From Arthrobacter sp. MA-N2 (GTDB lineage: Bacteria; Actinomycetota; Actinomycetes; Actinomycetales; Micrococcaceae), in the NCBI RefSeq assembly GCF_000517125.1, contig NZ_KI912155.1, positions 3,274,034-3,338,033 of the forward strand: 64,000 bases of DNA, written 5' to 3'. The translations under genes were made by a program, and so were the position numbers. The notes beneath the pieces were generated by a model that searched no databases, had not been told where the DNA came from, and was given only the letters and a program-made list of their open reading frames with translations. Each line of letters starts with the position of its first letter. The stretch's first letter is position 1. Of the stretch, positions 16,734-25,581 are shown piece after piece.

Positions 16734-16796
16734 GCATTTTCGTGACCGCCGGGTACGGTCCATTAAGGACCAAACGTCTATTGGGGAGGTCAATGA

Positions 16797-17150
16797 ATGG
16801 CAGGTAAGTTTGAATTGTTTGTCGATGCCCGGGAACGCTACAGGTTCCGGTTGAAGGCAGCCGACGGGACTGTCATGGCGGTCTCGAAGGAGTTTGAGAC
16901 CAAGCGCGATGCAGTGCTGGGAATCCGCGAAGTGCGGGCATGCGCGGGAATGGGTCTGATCACGGACTTGTGTTCGAACCAGCGGGCGGCATCCGGACCG
17001 GTACCGGGAATCTCCGCGCCAGCCCCTGCCGAGGCAGAGCCGATCCGGGTCCGGAATTGGCTGGGCCGCACCTCCATCGTTCGTAAGCGTGGCCACAAAG
17101 CGCTGACGTCCAAGCGATGGCTGAACTGGTCAAATAGCGGCGTCAAATAG
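16797..17150 (+). CDS. DUF1508 (YegP-like) protein, copy 2
   Basis: A single DUF1508 repeat fills residues 1-60: MAGKFELFVDARERYRFRLK, ADGTVMAVSKEFETK and REVRACAGMGLITDL. A Pro/Ala-rich linker and a basic C-terminus with KALTSKRWLNWSNSG follow. The start has GGGGAGGT six bases upstream. It shares the CAGMGLxTDLC element with copy 1 at 11323. The role is unknown; in other bacteria YegP-like proteins are small stress-linked proteins. Confidence 0.85.
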   Translation: MAGKFELFVDARERYRFRLKAADGTVMAVSKEFETKRDAVLGIREVRACAGMGLITDLCSNQRAASGPVPGISAPAPAEAEPIRVRNWLGRTSIVRKRGHKALTSKRWLNWSNSGVK

Positions 17151-17160
17151 TGGCGAACTT

Positions 17161-17200
17161 CGGAAATGGCCGGGACTCAAAAGAGTTCCGGCCATTTCCG
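17161..17200. terminator. Bidirectional hairpin terminator
   Basis: CGGAAATGGCCGGGACTC pairs with GAGTTCCGGCCATTTCCG around an AAAA loop: 18 pairs with one G-T. It lies between the convergent ends of the DUF1508 gene and the cytidine deaminase gene. No long T tract follows on either strand. Confidence 0.7.
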
Positions 17201-17206
17201 TCTCGC

Positions 17207-17659
17207 TTAGTAGGTCTTCATGGCTTCCGGCGGCTGGGTGGTCCATTCGGTCTCAGTGGCCCGCATCCAGGGATACGGCAGGAGTTCCTCCAGGTTGACG
17301 CTTCCCACTTCTCCCCCGGCATCAACCAGGACAGTCGCCTGGGCCCCATAGTTCCGAAGCAGCTCCCGGCAAACGCCACAAGGATTGGTCACCTGGGGCT
17401 CGCCGCGTTCGTCCATGCTGACCGCAACGGTCGACTTGATGGAGGATTCCTGTGCAATGCGGGCGTTGGCGAGGGCGCTGGATTCGGCGCACACGTTGAT
17501 TCGTTTGGAACCGACATGAAGGCCAAGGTAGATCGCCCCTGAGGCGCCCCGCATGGCAGCGGCTACACGATGGTTCTCGCCGTGATGGGCCGTAAGGAGC
17601 AGTTGACGGGCCGCGGTGTAGAGCTCCACATCGGACGGACTAAGGTCAAACGAGATCAC
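17207..17659 (-). CDS. Cytidine deaminase-family protein
   Basis: Zinc-dependent deaminases of this family hydrolyse the amino group of cytidine or related nucleosides. The 150-residue protein has the first zinc motif NVCAESSALANA (Cys-Ala-Glu, with Glu as proton shuttle) and the second motif NPCGVCRELL (P-C-x2-C), so three cysteines bind zinc as in tetrameric Cdd or blasticidin-S deaminase. I chose the GTG at 17659 because GGAGG lies five bases before it. The tail is longer than in E. coli-type enzymes. It could be a divergent member with another substrate. Confidence 0.87.
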   Translation of the reverse strand: MISFDLSPSDVELYTAARQLLLTAHHGENHRVAAAMRGASGAIYLGLHVGSKRINVCAESSALANARIAQESSIKSTVAVSMDERGEPQVTNPCGVCRELLRNYGAQATVLVDAGGEVGSVNLEELLPYPWMRATETEWTTQPPEAMKTY

Positions 17660-17710
17660 GGGCACCTCCGGAACCACAATGGTCTGGGCCGAACGTATCC
17701 GGGCGCATTC

Positions 17711-19015
17711 CTAGCTTCCAATGAAGATGCCGCTCTTCCGACGTGCCAGCAGGTAGAACACGATGCTCAATACGGACAGCACTGCGACGTAAACCGGGAA
17801 GATCCAGGATGCATTCATGGACTGGAGCCAGACTAGAAGGTAAGAGGCCGTGCCACCGAAGATCGCGACGCCGATTCCGTAACCGAGGGAAGTCCCGGCG
17901 CCGCGGCAGGATTTGGGCATCAGGGAACTGGTCACGACGTTGTACAGGGTCATGTTCAGCACCAGGACGACCGAGCCGCCCAGGAGGACCGCGGCGAATC
18001 CGCCGATGCCCGGACGGAAGTACATCAGCATAAGAAAGACCGACGGAATGGACAGGGCGCGGGTGATCAGGAACCACTTGGAAATCGACTTGCCATCGGC
18101 GAATTTGCCGACCACCAGGCTGCCGACAACCAGCACCACGCCAAGAATGGTGGTGAGGGCGAAGACCGCGGTCGCGTCTTCTTTGAAGCCACTGCGGGCC
18201 GCGGTGGGCAGTCCCGTATTCCAGGCGTAGTTGTAGGCTTGCGCCGCCCCAACGACGAAGGTGATGGCCAGCACGCTCAGCCAATGCTTGCGCACCCCGC
18301 CCCAAACAGCTTTCGAGGAGTTCTCGGCAAGCTCCTCGGGCCGCATGGTTTCCGGAAGGGTCCGGCGAAGGTAGACCACGATGAAACCGAAGATTGCCCC
18401 CACGATGAAGGGAACACGCCAACCCCAGTCGGCCATAACAGCACCGCTCAGCATCAAGCTGCACAGGTAGCTGACCAGCGAAGCGAGGAGAATTCCCGAG
18501 TTGACGAAGAAGGAGATGATGCCTGCGACGAAGCCTTCGCGTCCCACGGGAACCAGTTCGACGGCGTGTGCGGTGGAAAGCGGAGCTTCAACACCGGTCG
18601 AGATGCCCTGTACGATCCGGCAGACCAGGAGGGTGACGCCGGCAGCGCCGCCGATCTGCTGGTACGTCGGACACAGGGCGATGATCAGCGTGGTGATTGC
18701 CATCATCATGATGGACCAGAGCATCACTTTTCGACGGCCGATTCTGTCGGCGAAAGTACCGAGCAGGACGCCGCCCAGCGGACGGAATGCGAAGCCGACT
18801 GCGAAGACCGCCAGGGCGTTAAGGGTTGCGGCGGTGGGGTCCTGCGAGGGGAAGAACTTTGGCCCGATGAAGGCCGACAGGAGTCCGAAGACCATCCAGT
18901 CGTACCACTCAAGGGTGTTCCCGAGTCCGAGGCCCAGCAGCCCGCGGCGGATTTGCGGAGAGAGCCGGGTTTTCCGGGCACTCTCCGGGCCATTCTTGAC
19001 GACAGTGTCAGTCAT
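17711..19015 (-). CDS. MFS transporter, metabolite:H+ symporter (MHS) family
   Basis: A 434-residue, 12-helix carrier. The N-terminus LGLGNTLEWYDWMVFGLLSA is the diagnostic start of MHS transporters such as KgtP, ShiA and ProP, followed by FADRIGRRKVML (loop 2-3) and RIVQGISTGVE. These take up organic acids or betaines with protons. I chose the ATG at 19015 because GGAGGAAGG precedes it. It diverges from the XRE-cupin regulator, and the catabolic operon follows, so it probably imports the substrate of that pathway. The ligand is not evident. Confidence 0.9.
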   Translation of the reverse strand: MTDTVVKNGPESARKTRLSPQIRRGLLGLGLGNTLEWYDWMVFGLLSAFIGPKFFPSQDPTAATLNALAVFAVGFAFRPLGGVLLGTFADRIGRRKVMLWSIMMMAITTLIIALCPTYQQIGGAAGVTLLVCRIVQGISTGVEAPLSTAHAVELVPVGREGFVAGIISFFVNSGILLASLVSYLCSLMLSGAVMADWGWRVPFIVGAIFGFIVVYLRRTLPETMRPEELAENSSKAVWGGVRKHWLSVLAITFVVGAAQAYNYAWNTGLPTAARSGFKEDATAVFALTTILGVVLVVGSLVVGKFADGKSISKWFLITRALSIPSVFLMLMYFRPGIGGFAAVLLGGSVVLVLNMTLYNVVTSSLMPKSCRGAGTSLGYGIGVAIFGGTASYLLVWLQSMNASWIFPVYVAVLSVLSIVFYLLARRKSGIFIGS

Positions 19016-19365
19016 GATTCTTTCCTTCCTCCGCACCTTCGCGGTGCGTGAGGGTACGGATCACCGTTGACATCCAGGGGGTATGGACGGTGATCGAAAC
19101 TATCATTTTGGCCCGGTTCGGCGTAGCCGAACCAGCTCACCTCATGGGAAGCGAGTTAGCCCAGATAGCTACGCGTGCCTCTTCGTAGCGCTTTGAAGCA
19201 AACGGGGACATCCAGTCCGGTAATAGGTAGCGTGGATGGCTTGCTTGGATGCCGCAGGATCAGCAGGGGAAACACGAGGGTGGACGTGGGGCTGGGCTGG
19301 GCCTTCCGCCAGAAGGCTGAAGCGCCCGCGTCCCTGATCGTGTTGCAAACTTCCCCAAGTGATGC
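19016..19365. other. Divergent promoter region
   Basis: This is non-coding DNA between the MHS transporter and the XRE-cupin regulator. I see no ORF with family similarity. It should hold the transporter promoter. The strong regulatory dyad lies at its right end and is listed separately. Confidence 0.4.
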
Positions 19366-19444
19366 GACTCACATAACTATATTGAAAATTTTCATCAGGT
19401 CAATGCTTGATTCGCTAAAATTTTTCACTATAGTTATGTGAGTC
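19366..19444. promoter_or_regulatory. Long inverted-repeat operator upstream of XRE-cupin gene
   Basis: GACTCACATAACTATA (19366-19381) is repeated exactly inverted as TATAGTTATGTGAGTC (19429-19444). Inward of each arm is a similar AT-rich stretch (TTGAAAATTTTCA on the left; GTGAAAAATTTTAG read outward-in on the right). The pair ends 24 bases before the ATG at 19469. Two identical operator half-sites facing each other around a promoter, bound by the adjacent regulator, is the simplest reading. Confidence 0.65.
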
Positions 19445-19468
19445 AGCTCACCGAGAGAAAGCTGGATC

Positions 19469-20077
19469 ATGGCAAACGAGATCATTACCGCATCCTCACC
19501 TGCCGGCACGAGCGCACTTCTTGCAACTGTCGGCAACAAGGTCCGGACCATGCGCAAGGACAAGGGGATGACCTTGTCCAAACTCTCGGAGATCACCGGG
19601 CTCAGCCCGGCGATCGTCAGCCAGATCGAGCGGGGAATAGCCAACCCGTCGTTTACCACTTTGGCACAACTAGCTCACGGCCTGGACATTCCCGTAGGGA
19701 AGTTCTTCCTCGGCCAGGAAGAGACCAGGTCACCGGTTGTCCGCAAGTCCGAACGTCGAAACCTCAAAGGCGTCACCAAAAAATCCGTGGGAGAGGCAGT
19801 TTACGAGCTCCTGACTCCGGATCTGAACGGTGCCTTGGAAGCACAATGGATCGTGAGTCCGCCAGGCCACGACACCAGCGCCACCCCTTTTCGCCACAGC
19901 GGCGAAGAATTCGGCATCATCCTCTCGGGAAAGAAAGACATATTCCTCGACGGTGAGTGCTACACGCTAGAAGCGGGCGATTCGATTACTTTCTCGTCGG
20001 ATACGCCGCACTGGTACAAAAACAGCTACGAAGAGGTATGCGTAGCGATCTGGGTCAACGCCCCACACGTGTGGTGA
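19469..20077 (+). CDS. XRE-family regulator with C-terminal cupin domain
   Basis: Residues about 22-78 form an XRE helix-turn-helix (MTLSKLSEITGLSPAIVSQI, then ERGIANPSFTTLAQLA). Residues about 125-200 form a cupin beta barrel (HSGEEFGIILSGKKDIFLDG, AGDSITFSSDTPHWYKN). Such proteins sense small metabolites and control adjacent catabolic or transport genes. Its 202 residues are the family norm. It sits between the divergent MHS transporter and the catabolic operon, with the inverted-repeat operator directly upstream of its start. Confidence 0.92.
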   Translation: MANEIITASSPAGTSALLATVGNKVRTMRKDKGMTLSKLSEITGLSPAIVSQIERGIANPSFTTLAQLAHGLDIPVGKFFLGQEETRSPVVRKSERRNLKGVTKKSVGEAVYELLTPDLNGALEAQWIVSPPGHDTSATPFRHSGEEFGIILSGKKDIFLDGECYTLEAGDSITFSSDTPHWYKNSYEEVCVAIWVNAPHVW

Positions 20078-20303
20078 TCAGCCGGCGCTAACTGCCGCTC
20101 GATCCCATACACGCACGGACCCTTGGACGTCCGTTCGCAAACATCTCCATTTCCGTGTCCAGGTCCCCGGGGACCTCTACTCGTCATGCCCTCCGCCAGG
20201 CTGGTTCGCTGCGTGCACCGCCGCGAGCTCCTCCTGAGCACCTCGTCTACACCCCGGCAACCGTTCCAACGGCATGCCCGCCGGGAAGTAAGGATCCTCC
20301 ACC

Positions 20304-21686
20304 ATGAACCCCTTTGCCACCACATCGTCACTGGAACTCAGTACGACGACGGCGGATCTCACCGCGCCCGTCATCTCCCGCTCCGATGTGCTCGTGGTCG
20401 GCGGTGGGCCCGCCGGCGTGGCCGCCGCGGTCACCGCAGCACGGTCCGGCGCATCCGTCACCCTCCTGGAGCGCTACTCTTCCCTCGGCGGCCTGGCCTC
20501 CGGGGGCATGGTCCTGGTTCTCGATGACATGATCAACGGCCAGGAAATCACGGTTACCGGCATCGTTTCCGAGTACGTGGAACGCCTGCAGAAGCTCGGC
20601 CTGGCGATCGTTCCGCCGGCAGATGACCGCAAAACCTCCGAGGAACTCTGGAACAAGTGGGGCCGTTACGGCACCTTCGATTTCCACTCCCACACGACCC
20701 CCAAGCCCATCTGCTATGCCGCGGCGTTCGACCCGGACGGCTGGAAGCGAGTCTCCAACGACCTCGTCCGCGAAGCCGGCGTCAACCTCCGCCTCCACTC
20801 CTGGTTCTCCCGCCCGATCGTGGACAACGGTGTCATCAAGGGCGTGATCTGCGAAACCAAGTCCGGGCCGCAAGCCTTCACGGCGGACATCGTCATCGAC
20901 ACAACCGGCGACATCGACGTCGCCTCCCGTGCCGGCGCCAGCCACATCAAGGACAGCTACCTCACCACCCTCGTCTTCCGCCTCGGCAACGTAGACACTG
21001 CAGCCGCGGAAGCTTTCGAACAGGCCAACCCGAAGGAAGCACGCGCCATCAACCGCACCATTAAGCGGCTCCTCGGCGGTGCCTGGGAACTGTGGTGGCT
21101 CAAGACACCCATCGACGGCGTGGTCTGGTGCAACGCTCCCCACATGACCGGATACGACGGCGTGGACCCTGCGGACATGACCGCCGCCGAGTTCGCCGCA
21201 CGGGACCGGATCACCGAGGCCGTGGAATACGTGCGTGCGCACCTGCCGGGCTTCGAGAACTGCTACATGCTCGACGTCGCGTCCCAGATGGGCGTCCGCC
21301 AGACCCGCCTGCTCGAGGGCGAGTACGTCATGACGAAGGAGGATGTCACCTCCCGCCGCCACTTCGCGGACACCGTGGCCCGCGGCCGTGACTACTACTA
21401 CCCGTACCGTTCGCTGCTTCCCAAGGAAGTGGACCAGCTGCTCGTCGCCGGCCGCCACTACTCGGCTACCCCCGAGGCCCAGAAAATGTCCCGGGAGATC
21501 CCGCCCTGCATGGCCATGGGCCAGGCAGTGGGCGTCGCCGCCGCGCTGGCGGTCCAGAACGGTACCCTCGTCCGCGAGGTGTCCGCGCAGGACATCCAGC
21601 AGGGCATGCGCCGGCACGGCGCCGACCCGGGCGACGTCCCGTCGTCGAACGCTACCGTCGACGCCGAAGCGGTGGTGGGAGCATGA
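20304..21686 (+). CDS. FAD-dependent oxidoreductase (FAD_oxidored type)
   Basis: The protein (460 aa) has a dinucleotide-binding motif DVLVVGGGPAGVAAAVTAAR (28-47) and the flavin-binding follow-on LLERYSSLGGLASGGMV (54-70). DIVIDTTGDIDVASRAGA and a C-terminal MAMGQAVGVAAALA are typical of PF12831-like flavoproteins. It is the first gene of the operon at 20.3-27.4 kb and overlaps the CaiB gene by four bases. Family members oxidise or reduce diverse organic acids, and the substrate cannot be deduced. The ATG has AGGATCC just upstream. Confidence 0.88.
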   Translation: MNPFATTSSLELSTTTADLTAPVISRSDVLVVGGGPAGVAAAVTAARSGASVTLLERYSSLGGLASGGMVLVLDDMINGQEITVTGIVSEYVERLQKLGLAIVPPADDRKTSEELWNKWGRYGTFDFHSHTTPKPICYAAAFDPDGWKRVSNDLVREAGVNLRLHSWFSRPIVDNGVIKGVICETKSGPQAFTADIVIDTTGDIDVASRAGASHIKDSYLTTLVFRLGNVDTAAAEAFEQANPKEARAINRTIKRLLGGAWELWWLKTPIDGVVWCNAPHMTGYDGVDPADMTAAEFAARDRITEAVEYVRAHLPGFENCYMLDVASQMGVRQTRLLEGEYVMTKEDVTSRRHFADTVARGRDYYYPYRSLLPKEVDQLLVAGRHYSATPEAQKMSREIPPCMAMGQAVGVAAALAVQNGTLVREVSAQDIQQGMRRHGADPGDVPSSNATVDAEAVVGA

Positions 21687-22933
21687 GCACCATCATCGAT
21701 GAACTGCAGAGCACGACGGCGGTGCCCGGCGCCGCTGGAAAGCCCTCCGGAGTCCCGCTCCCGCTCGACGGCATCAAGATCGTCGATTTCACGCAGGTGT
21801 TCATGGGACCGTCCTGCACCCAGCTGCTGGGCGACTACGGCGCGGACATCATCAAGGTGGAACGTCCGGGCGCCGGCGACATCTCGCGCAACTCCTTCCC
21901 GGACAAGGACGGCCAGGACAACCCGATCTTCCTTTCCATCAACCGCAACAAGCGCAGCGTTTCCGTGGACACCCGCACCGACGAGGGCAAGGCAGTCCTC
22001 CGCCGGGTCATGGCCGACGCCGACGTGGTGGTCAGCAATTTCCGCTCCGGAGTGATGGAACGGATGGGCTTCGGTTACGAGGAACTCAAGGCGGAGAACC
22101 CGGGGATCATCTGGGCCTCCGGCACGGGCTTCGGCCCGGTTGGTCCCTATTCGCACAAGGGTGGCCAGGACGCAATCGCGCAAGCGTACTCGGGGGTGAT
22201 GTGGCGGCGCGAGTCGGACGACATGAAGCCTTCCATCTACCCCACCACGCTGTGCGACTACATCACGGGCATGCACCTCATGCAGGGCATCCTGCTGGCA
22301 CTGCGCGCCCGGGAGGCATCCGGTGTCGGGCAGAAAGTCGAGGTGACGATGTACGACTCGATGCTCCACCTGCAGATGCAGGAGGCCTGCATGCAGCTCA
22401 ACCGCGGATACGAAGTCAACTGGGGCGCCATGCCGTTGAGCGGCGTCTTTGAAACCACCGACGGCGCCGTCTGCATGGTCGGCGGCTTCACCCCCGACCC
22501 GCTGGCTCGGATTTCCGAAGCGTTGGGCCTGGACGAAGACCTTACCCAGCGGCCCGAGTTCGCCAACCTGGAACAGCAGTTCAAGCACAAGCCGGCCCTG
22601 CAGGCGATTTTCCGGGAGCGCATCGCTGCGAACACCACCGAGTACTGGACCAACCAGCTGGAAAGCCAAGGCCTGCTCAACGCGCCCGTCCACACTCTGG
22701 AACAGGCCCTGGCCGATGCACAGACCGAGGCCAACGGCATGATCGTCGAAGCAGAGCACCCGGGCGTCGGCACGGTGAAGATGCTCAACGCGCCCATCCG
22801 TCTCTCTGCCACGCCGCCCACCGTCAGGCGCGTGGCGCCGCGGCTCGGCGAGCACAATGTGGAGGTCCTGCTGGAGAACGGCTTCGACGCCGAAACCATC
22901 GAACGCCTGCAGAAGTTGGGGGTACTCCGGTGA
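21683..22933 (+). CDS. CaiB/BaiF family CoA-transferase
   Basis: Class III CoA-transferases move CoA between acyl-CoA donors and carboxylic acids. The 416-residue protein has PLDGIKIVDFTQVFMGPSCT (about 30-49), the nucleophile-region motif YGADIIKVERPGAGD, SINRNKRSVSVD, and VSNFRSGVMERMGFGYEELK. The length is normal. It overlaps the flavoprotein before it and the hydratase after it by four bases each. In context it would activate the pathway acid as its CoA thioester. Confidence 0.93.
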   Translation: MSTIIDELQSTTAVPGAAGKPSGVPLPLDGIKIVDFTQVFMGPSCTQLLGDYGADIIKVERPGAGDISRNSFPDKDGQDNPIFLSINRNKRSVSVDTRTDEGKAVLRRVMADADVVVSNFRSGVMERMGFGYEELKAENPGIIWASGTGFGPVGPYSHKGGQDAIAQAYSGVMWRRESDDMKPSIYPTTLCDYITGMHLMQGILLALRAREASGVGQKVEVTMYDSMLHLQMQEACMQLNRGYEVNWGAMPLSGVFETTDGAVCMVGGFTPDPLARISEALGLDEDLTQRPEFANLEQQFKHKPALQAIFRERIAANTTEYWTNQLESQGLLNAPVHTLEQALADAQTEANGMIVEAEHPGVGTVKMLNAPIRLSATPPTVRRVAPRLGEHNVEVLLENGFDAETIERLQKLGVLR

Positions 22934-23751
22934 CTGTTTCCACCAAGGAGAGGCCGGGACAGGAAATGGTTGACCAGGTCACCCTGACCATCGAGAACCA
23001 TGTGGCCACGGTGGTCATCGATCGCCAGCACGTGCTCAACGCCGTGGACGGCAGCGCCCAGTCCCGGCTCAACGGGATCTGGAACCGGATCGAAGCCGAT
23101 CCTGATGTGCGCGCCGTCGTCATCACGGGCGCCGGCACGCGGGCGTTCTGCGTCGGGGCGGACATGTCCGCCTCTGCGGTGGACAAGACAGGCCTGCAGT
23201 ACTGGGCCGAGCTCGACCCCAACGGCTTCGGCGGGCTGAGCCTGCGCACCAGTCTCGACGTGCCTGTCATCGCCCGGGTGAACGGCTATGCGCTCGGCGG
23301 CGGGATGGAGATGGTGCTCGGCGCCGACATCGTCGTGGCCGCGGACACGGCCCGCTTCGGCCTCACCGAACCACGCGTCGGGCGCCTGGCGCTCGACGGC
23401 GGCATCCACCAACTGGTGCGCCGTGTCCCTTACACCCAAGCGATGGGCATGCTCCTCACAGGCCGCAAGGCGGACGCCGCCGAGATGGAGGCGATGGGCC
23501 TCGTCAACGAGGTGGTTCCCGCAGACGAGCTCGACGCCGCGGTGCAGCGCTGGGTGGACCAGATCCTCGCCTGTGCGCCCAGCTCCGTCCGGGCTGTCAA
23601 GCAAATGGTCAGCAGGACCAGCCATCTCACTGCCGCGGAAGCCCGCGGCCTCAGGCTGCCGGCCCTCATGGCCGCACTGGACAGCGAAGACTCCGCCGAA
23701 GGTGTGCGCGCCTTCCAGGAAAAGCGCCCACCAGTCTGGCCGGGCCGCTAG
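22930..23751 (+). CDS. Enoyl-CoA hydratase/isomerase family protein
   Basis: The crotonase fold is seen from residue about 18. The oxyanion-hole segment is VITGAGTRAFCVGADMS, followed by GYALGGGMEMVLGADIVVAA and FGLTEPRVGRLALDGGIHQL. The equivalent of one catalytic Glu appears in LTEPRVG, while other positions vary, so hydratase, isomerase or hydrolase activity are all possible. It is 273 residues and starts within the CaiB stop (ATGA-type GTGA overlap). It probably acts on the CoA ester made by the transferase. Confidence 0.92.
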   Translation: MTVSTKERPGQEMVDQVTLTIENHVATVVIDRQHVLNAVDGSAQSRLNGIWNRIEADPDVRAVVITGAGTRAFCVGADMSASAVDKTGLQYWAELDPNGFGGLSLRTSLDVPVIARVNGYALGGGMEMVLGADIVVAADTARFGLTEPRVGRLALDGGIHQLVRRVPYTQAMGMLLTGRKADAAEMEAMGLVNEVVPADELDAAVQRWVDQILACAPSSVRAVKQMVSRTSHLTAAEARGLRLPALMAALDSEDSAEGVRAFQEKRPPVWPGR

Positions 23752-23808
23752 ATGCAGCACGAACCGCTGCAAGGCACCGAATTTCAGAACGAACGGAAGG
23801 ACAATCCA

Positions 23809-24735
23809 ATGCGGGAATCACTAGCACCCGGAGTGTGGGGCGTCGTCGCCACACCATTCCAGGGCAGCACCCTCGATCTGGATACCGACAGCCTGGCCCG
23901 GTTGGTGGAGCACTATGAAACCATCGGCGCCACGGGGCTGACTGTCTTGGGTGTCTTCGGTGAAGCTGCCGCCCTGACCGCAGCGGAGCGCAGCCTGGCA
24001 CTGGAAGTGGTGGTCGAGGAAACCCGATTGCCCCTCGTGGTGGGCGTGACCTCGCTCTTCACCGGAGCCGCCATCGAGGAAATCCGCGCTGCCCAGGCCG
24101 TGACCGGAGACCGGCTCGCGGCAGTCATGGTGCAGGCCAATTCGGCGCGGCCGGAGGTGGTCATCGCGCACTTGAACGCCATCCACCAATCCACGGGCGC
24201 CAAGGTGGTCCTCCAGGACTACCCCGTGGCCAGCGGAGTCAGCATCAGCACGGAAGCACTGATCTACATCGTCCAGACCTGCAGGTTCGTCGTCGCGGTC
24301 AAGGCTGAAGCCCCACCGACCAGCGTGGCGATCGCCCAGTTGACGGCCGCCGTCGAGGTTTCAGTCTTCGGCGGATTGGGTGGTCAAGGACTGTTGGACG
24401 AACTGGTGGCCGGCGCCGCCGGCGCCATGACGGGGTTCTCGTACCCCGAAGCGCTGGTGGCGTGCGTCCGCGCATGGCAATCCAGCGGCTACGACGCCGC
24501 CCGGGACGCGCTTCTGCCTTACCTGCCGCTTATCAACTTCGAGCAGCAGGCCCGGATCGCCCTGGCCATCCGGAAGGAGTGCTTCTGCGAACGGGGGCTC
24601 ATCAAGGATTCCGCGGCCCGGCCGCCTGCGGCGCCTTTCCCCAGCGTGTTGCGGCAAGGAATGCTGACGCACCTGGCTGAAGCTGCCCGTGCCTTGGAAG
24701 CCTTCCCCGTCCCCACCACCTCAGAAAGGGTCTGA
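23809..24735 (+). CDS. DapA/NAL-family lyase (dihydrodipicolinate synthase superfamily)
   Basis: A TIM-barrel aldolase/dehydratase of 308 residues. PGVWGVVATPFQG opens the barrel, GVFGEAAALT replaces the usual G-T-T-G-E loop, Tyr138 lies in VVLQDYPVAS, and the Schiff-base Lys165 lies in VVAVKAEAP. It is unlikely to be the lysine-pathway enzyme, given the operon and the divergent loop. Family members cleave or dehydrate 2-keto acids such as keto-deoxy sugar acids. The following aldehyde dehydrogenase would suit such a product. The ATG at 23809 follows GGAAGGA. Confidence 0.85.
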   Translation: MRESLAPGVWGVVATPFQGSTLDLDTDSLARLVEHYETIGATGLTVLGVFGEAAALTAAERSLALEVVVEETRLPLVVGVTSLFTGAAIEEIRAAQAVTGDRLAAVMVQANSARPEVVIAHLNAIHQSTGAKVVLQDYPVASGVSISTEALIYIVQTCRFVVAVKAEAPPTSVAIAQLTAAVEVSVFGGLGGQGLLDELVAGAAGAMTGFSYPEALVACVRAWQSSGYDAARDALLPYLPLINFEQQARIALAIRKECFCERGLIKDSAARPPAAPFPSVLRQGMLTHLAEAARALEAFPVPTTSERV

Positions 24736-25520
24736 TGGATCTCGGAATCAGCGGAAAGACCGCATTCGTCGCGGCCTCCACCGGAGGCCTGGGACTCGCG
24801 GTCGCCCGTGGCCTCGCGGCCGAGGGCGTCCGGGTTGCCATCACCGGCCGCCGCGGCGAACTGGCAGAAAAGATCGCGGCCGAGCTCCAGGCTGACGGCC
24901 AGACCGCCGTGGCTGTCGAGGCGGACCTCGGCACCCCGGGCGGCGTGTCCGCCGCCGTCGAACGCGCTGTGGACATGCTCGGACCCATCGACATCCTCGT
25001 GCTCAACGGTCCCGGCCCCAAGCCCGGGGCAGCCGCCAGCTTGGGAGCCGAGGACATCGCTGCAGCGTTCGAACTGCTCGTGAAACCGCACCATGCGCTC
25101 GTCTCGAAAATCCTGCCGGGCATGCGTGAGCGGCGCTGGGGACGCATCCTGGCCATCGGATCCAGCGGAATCGTGGCCCCCCTGCCCAACCTCGCCGTCT
25201 CCAACACCGGCCGTGCGGCGTTGAGCGGTTACCTCAAAACTCTCGCGGCAGAAGTGGCCCTCGACGCCGTCACCGTCAACATGCTCTTGCCCGGACGGAT
25301 CGCCACGGACCGCGTCGCCGAACTGGACCGGGCCGCAGCAAAACGCCGCGGCACCACGCCGGAGGAAATCCAACTCGAATCCCGCAAGACCATCCCTGCC
25401 CGGCGCTATGGAGAACCGGAGGAATTCGGCGCCGCCGGAGCCTTCCTCTGCAGCGCCCCCGCGTCGTACATCACCGGGGTCGCACTGCGTTGCGACGGCG
25501 GCCTGATCCGGAGCCTCTAA
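24735..25520 (+). CDS. SDR-family protein with altered catalytic residues
   Basis: A 261-residue Rossmann protein with the cofactor motif STGGLGLAVA (15-24), VLNGPGP at the NAG position and IGSSGIV for the serine. The expected Tyr-x3-Lys is Ser156-x3-Arg160 (AVSNTGRAAL). This occurs in a known divergent SDR branch, so activity on its usual alcohol or ketone is uncertain. The C-terminus ITGVALRCDGGLIRSL is canonical. It starts on the last base of the DapA-like stop codon, so it is translated in the same operon. Confidence 0.88.
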   Translation: MDLGISGKTAFVAASTGGLGLAVARGLAAEGVRVAITGRRGELAEKIAAELQADGQTAVAVEADLGTPGGVSAAVERAVDMLGPIDILVLNGPGPKPGAAASLGAEDIAAAFELLVKPHHALVSKILPGMRERRWGRILAIGSSGIVAPLPNLAVSNTGRAALSGYLKTLAAEVALDAVTVNMLLPGRIATDRVAELDRAAAKRRGTTPEEIQLESRKTIPARRYGEPEEFGAAGAFLCSAPASYITGVALRCDGGLIRSL

Positions 25521-25581
25521 ACATGGCTTCCAAGCAGACAGCCCCTTTTCCAATGCAAACCGCCAAGCCAAAGGACTACCA

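Noticed and set aside
20328..21617. 429-residue minus-strand open frame opposite the FAD oxidoreductase
   Set aside because: His/Gly/Val/Asp-rich shadow with no motif; the plus strand has the dinucleotide-binding motif and coupled starts.
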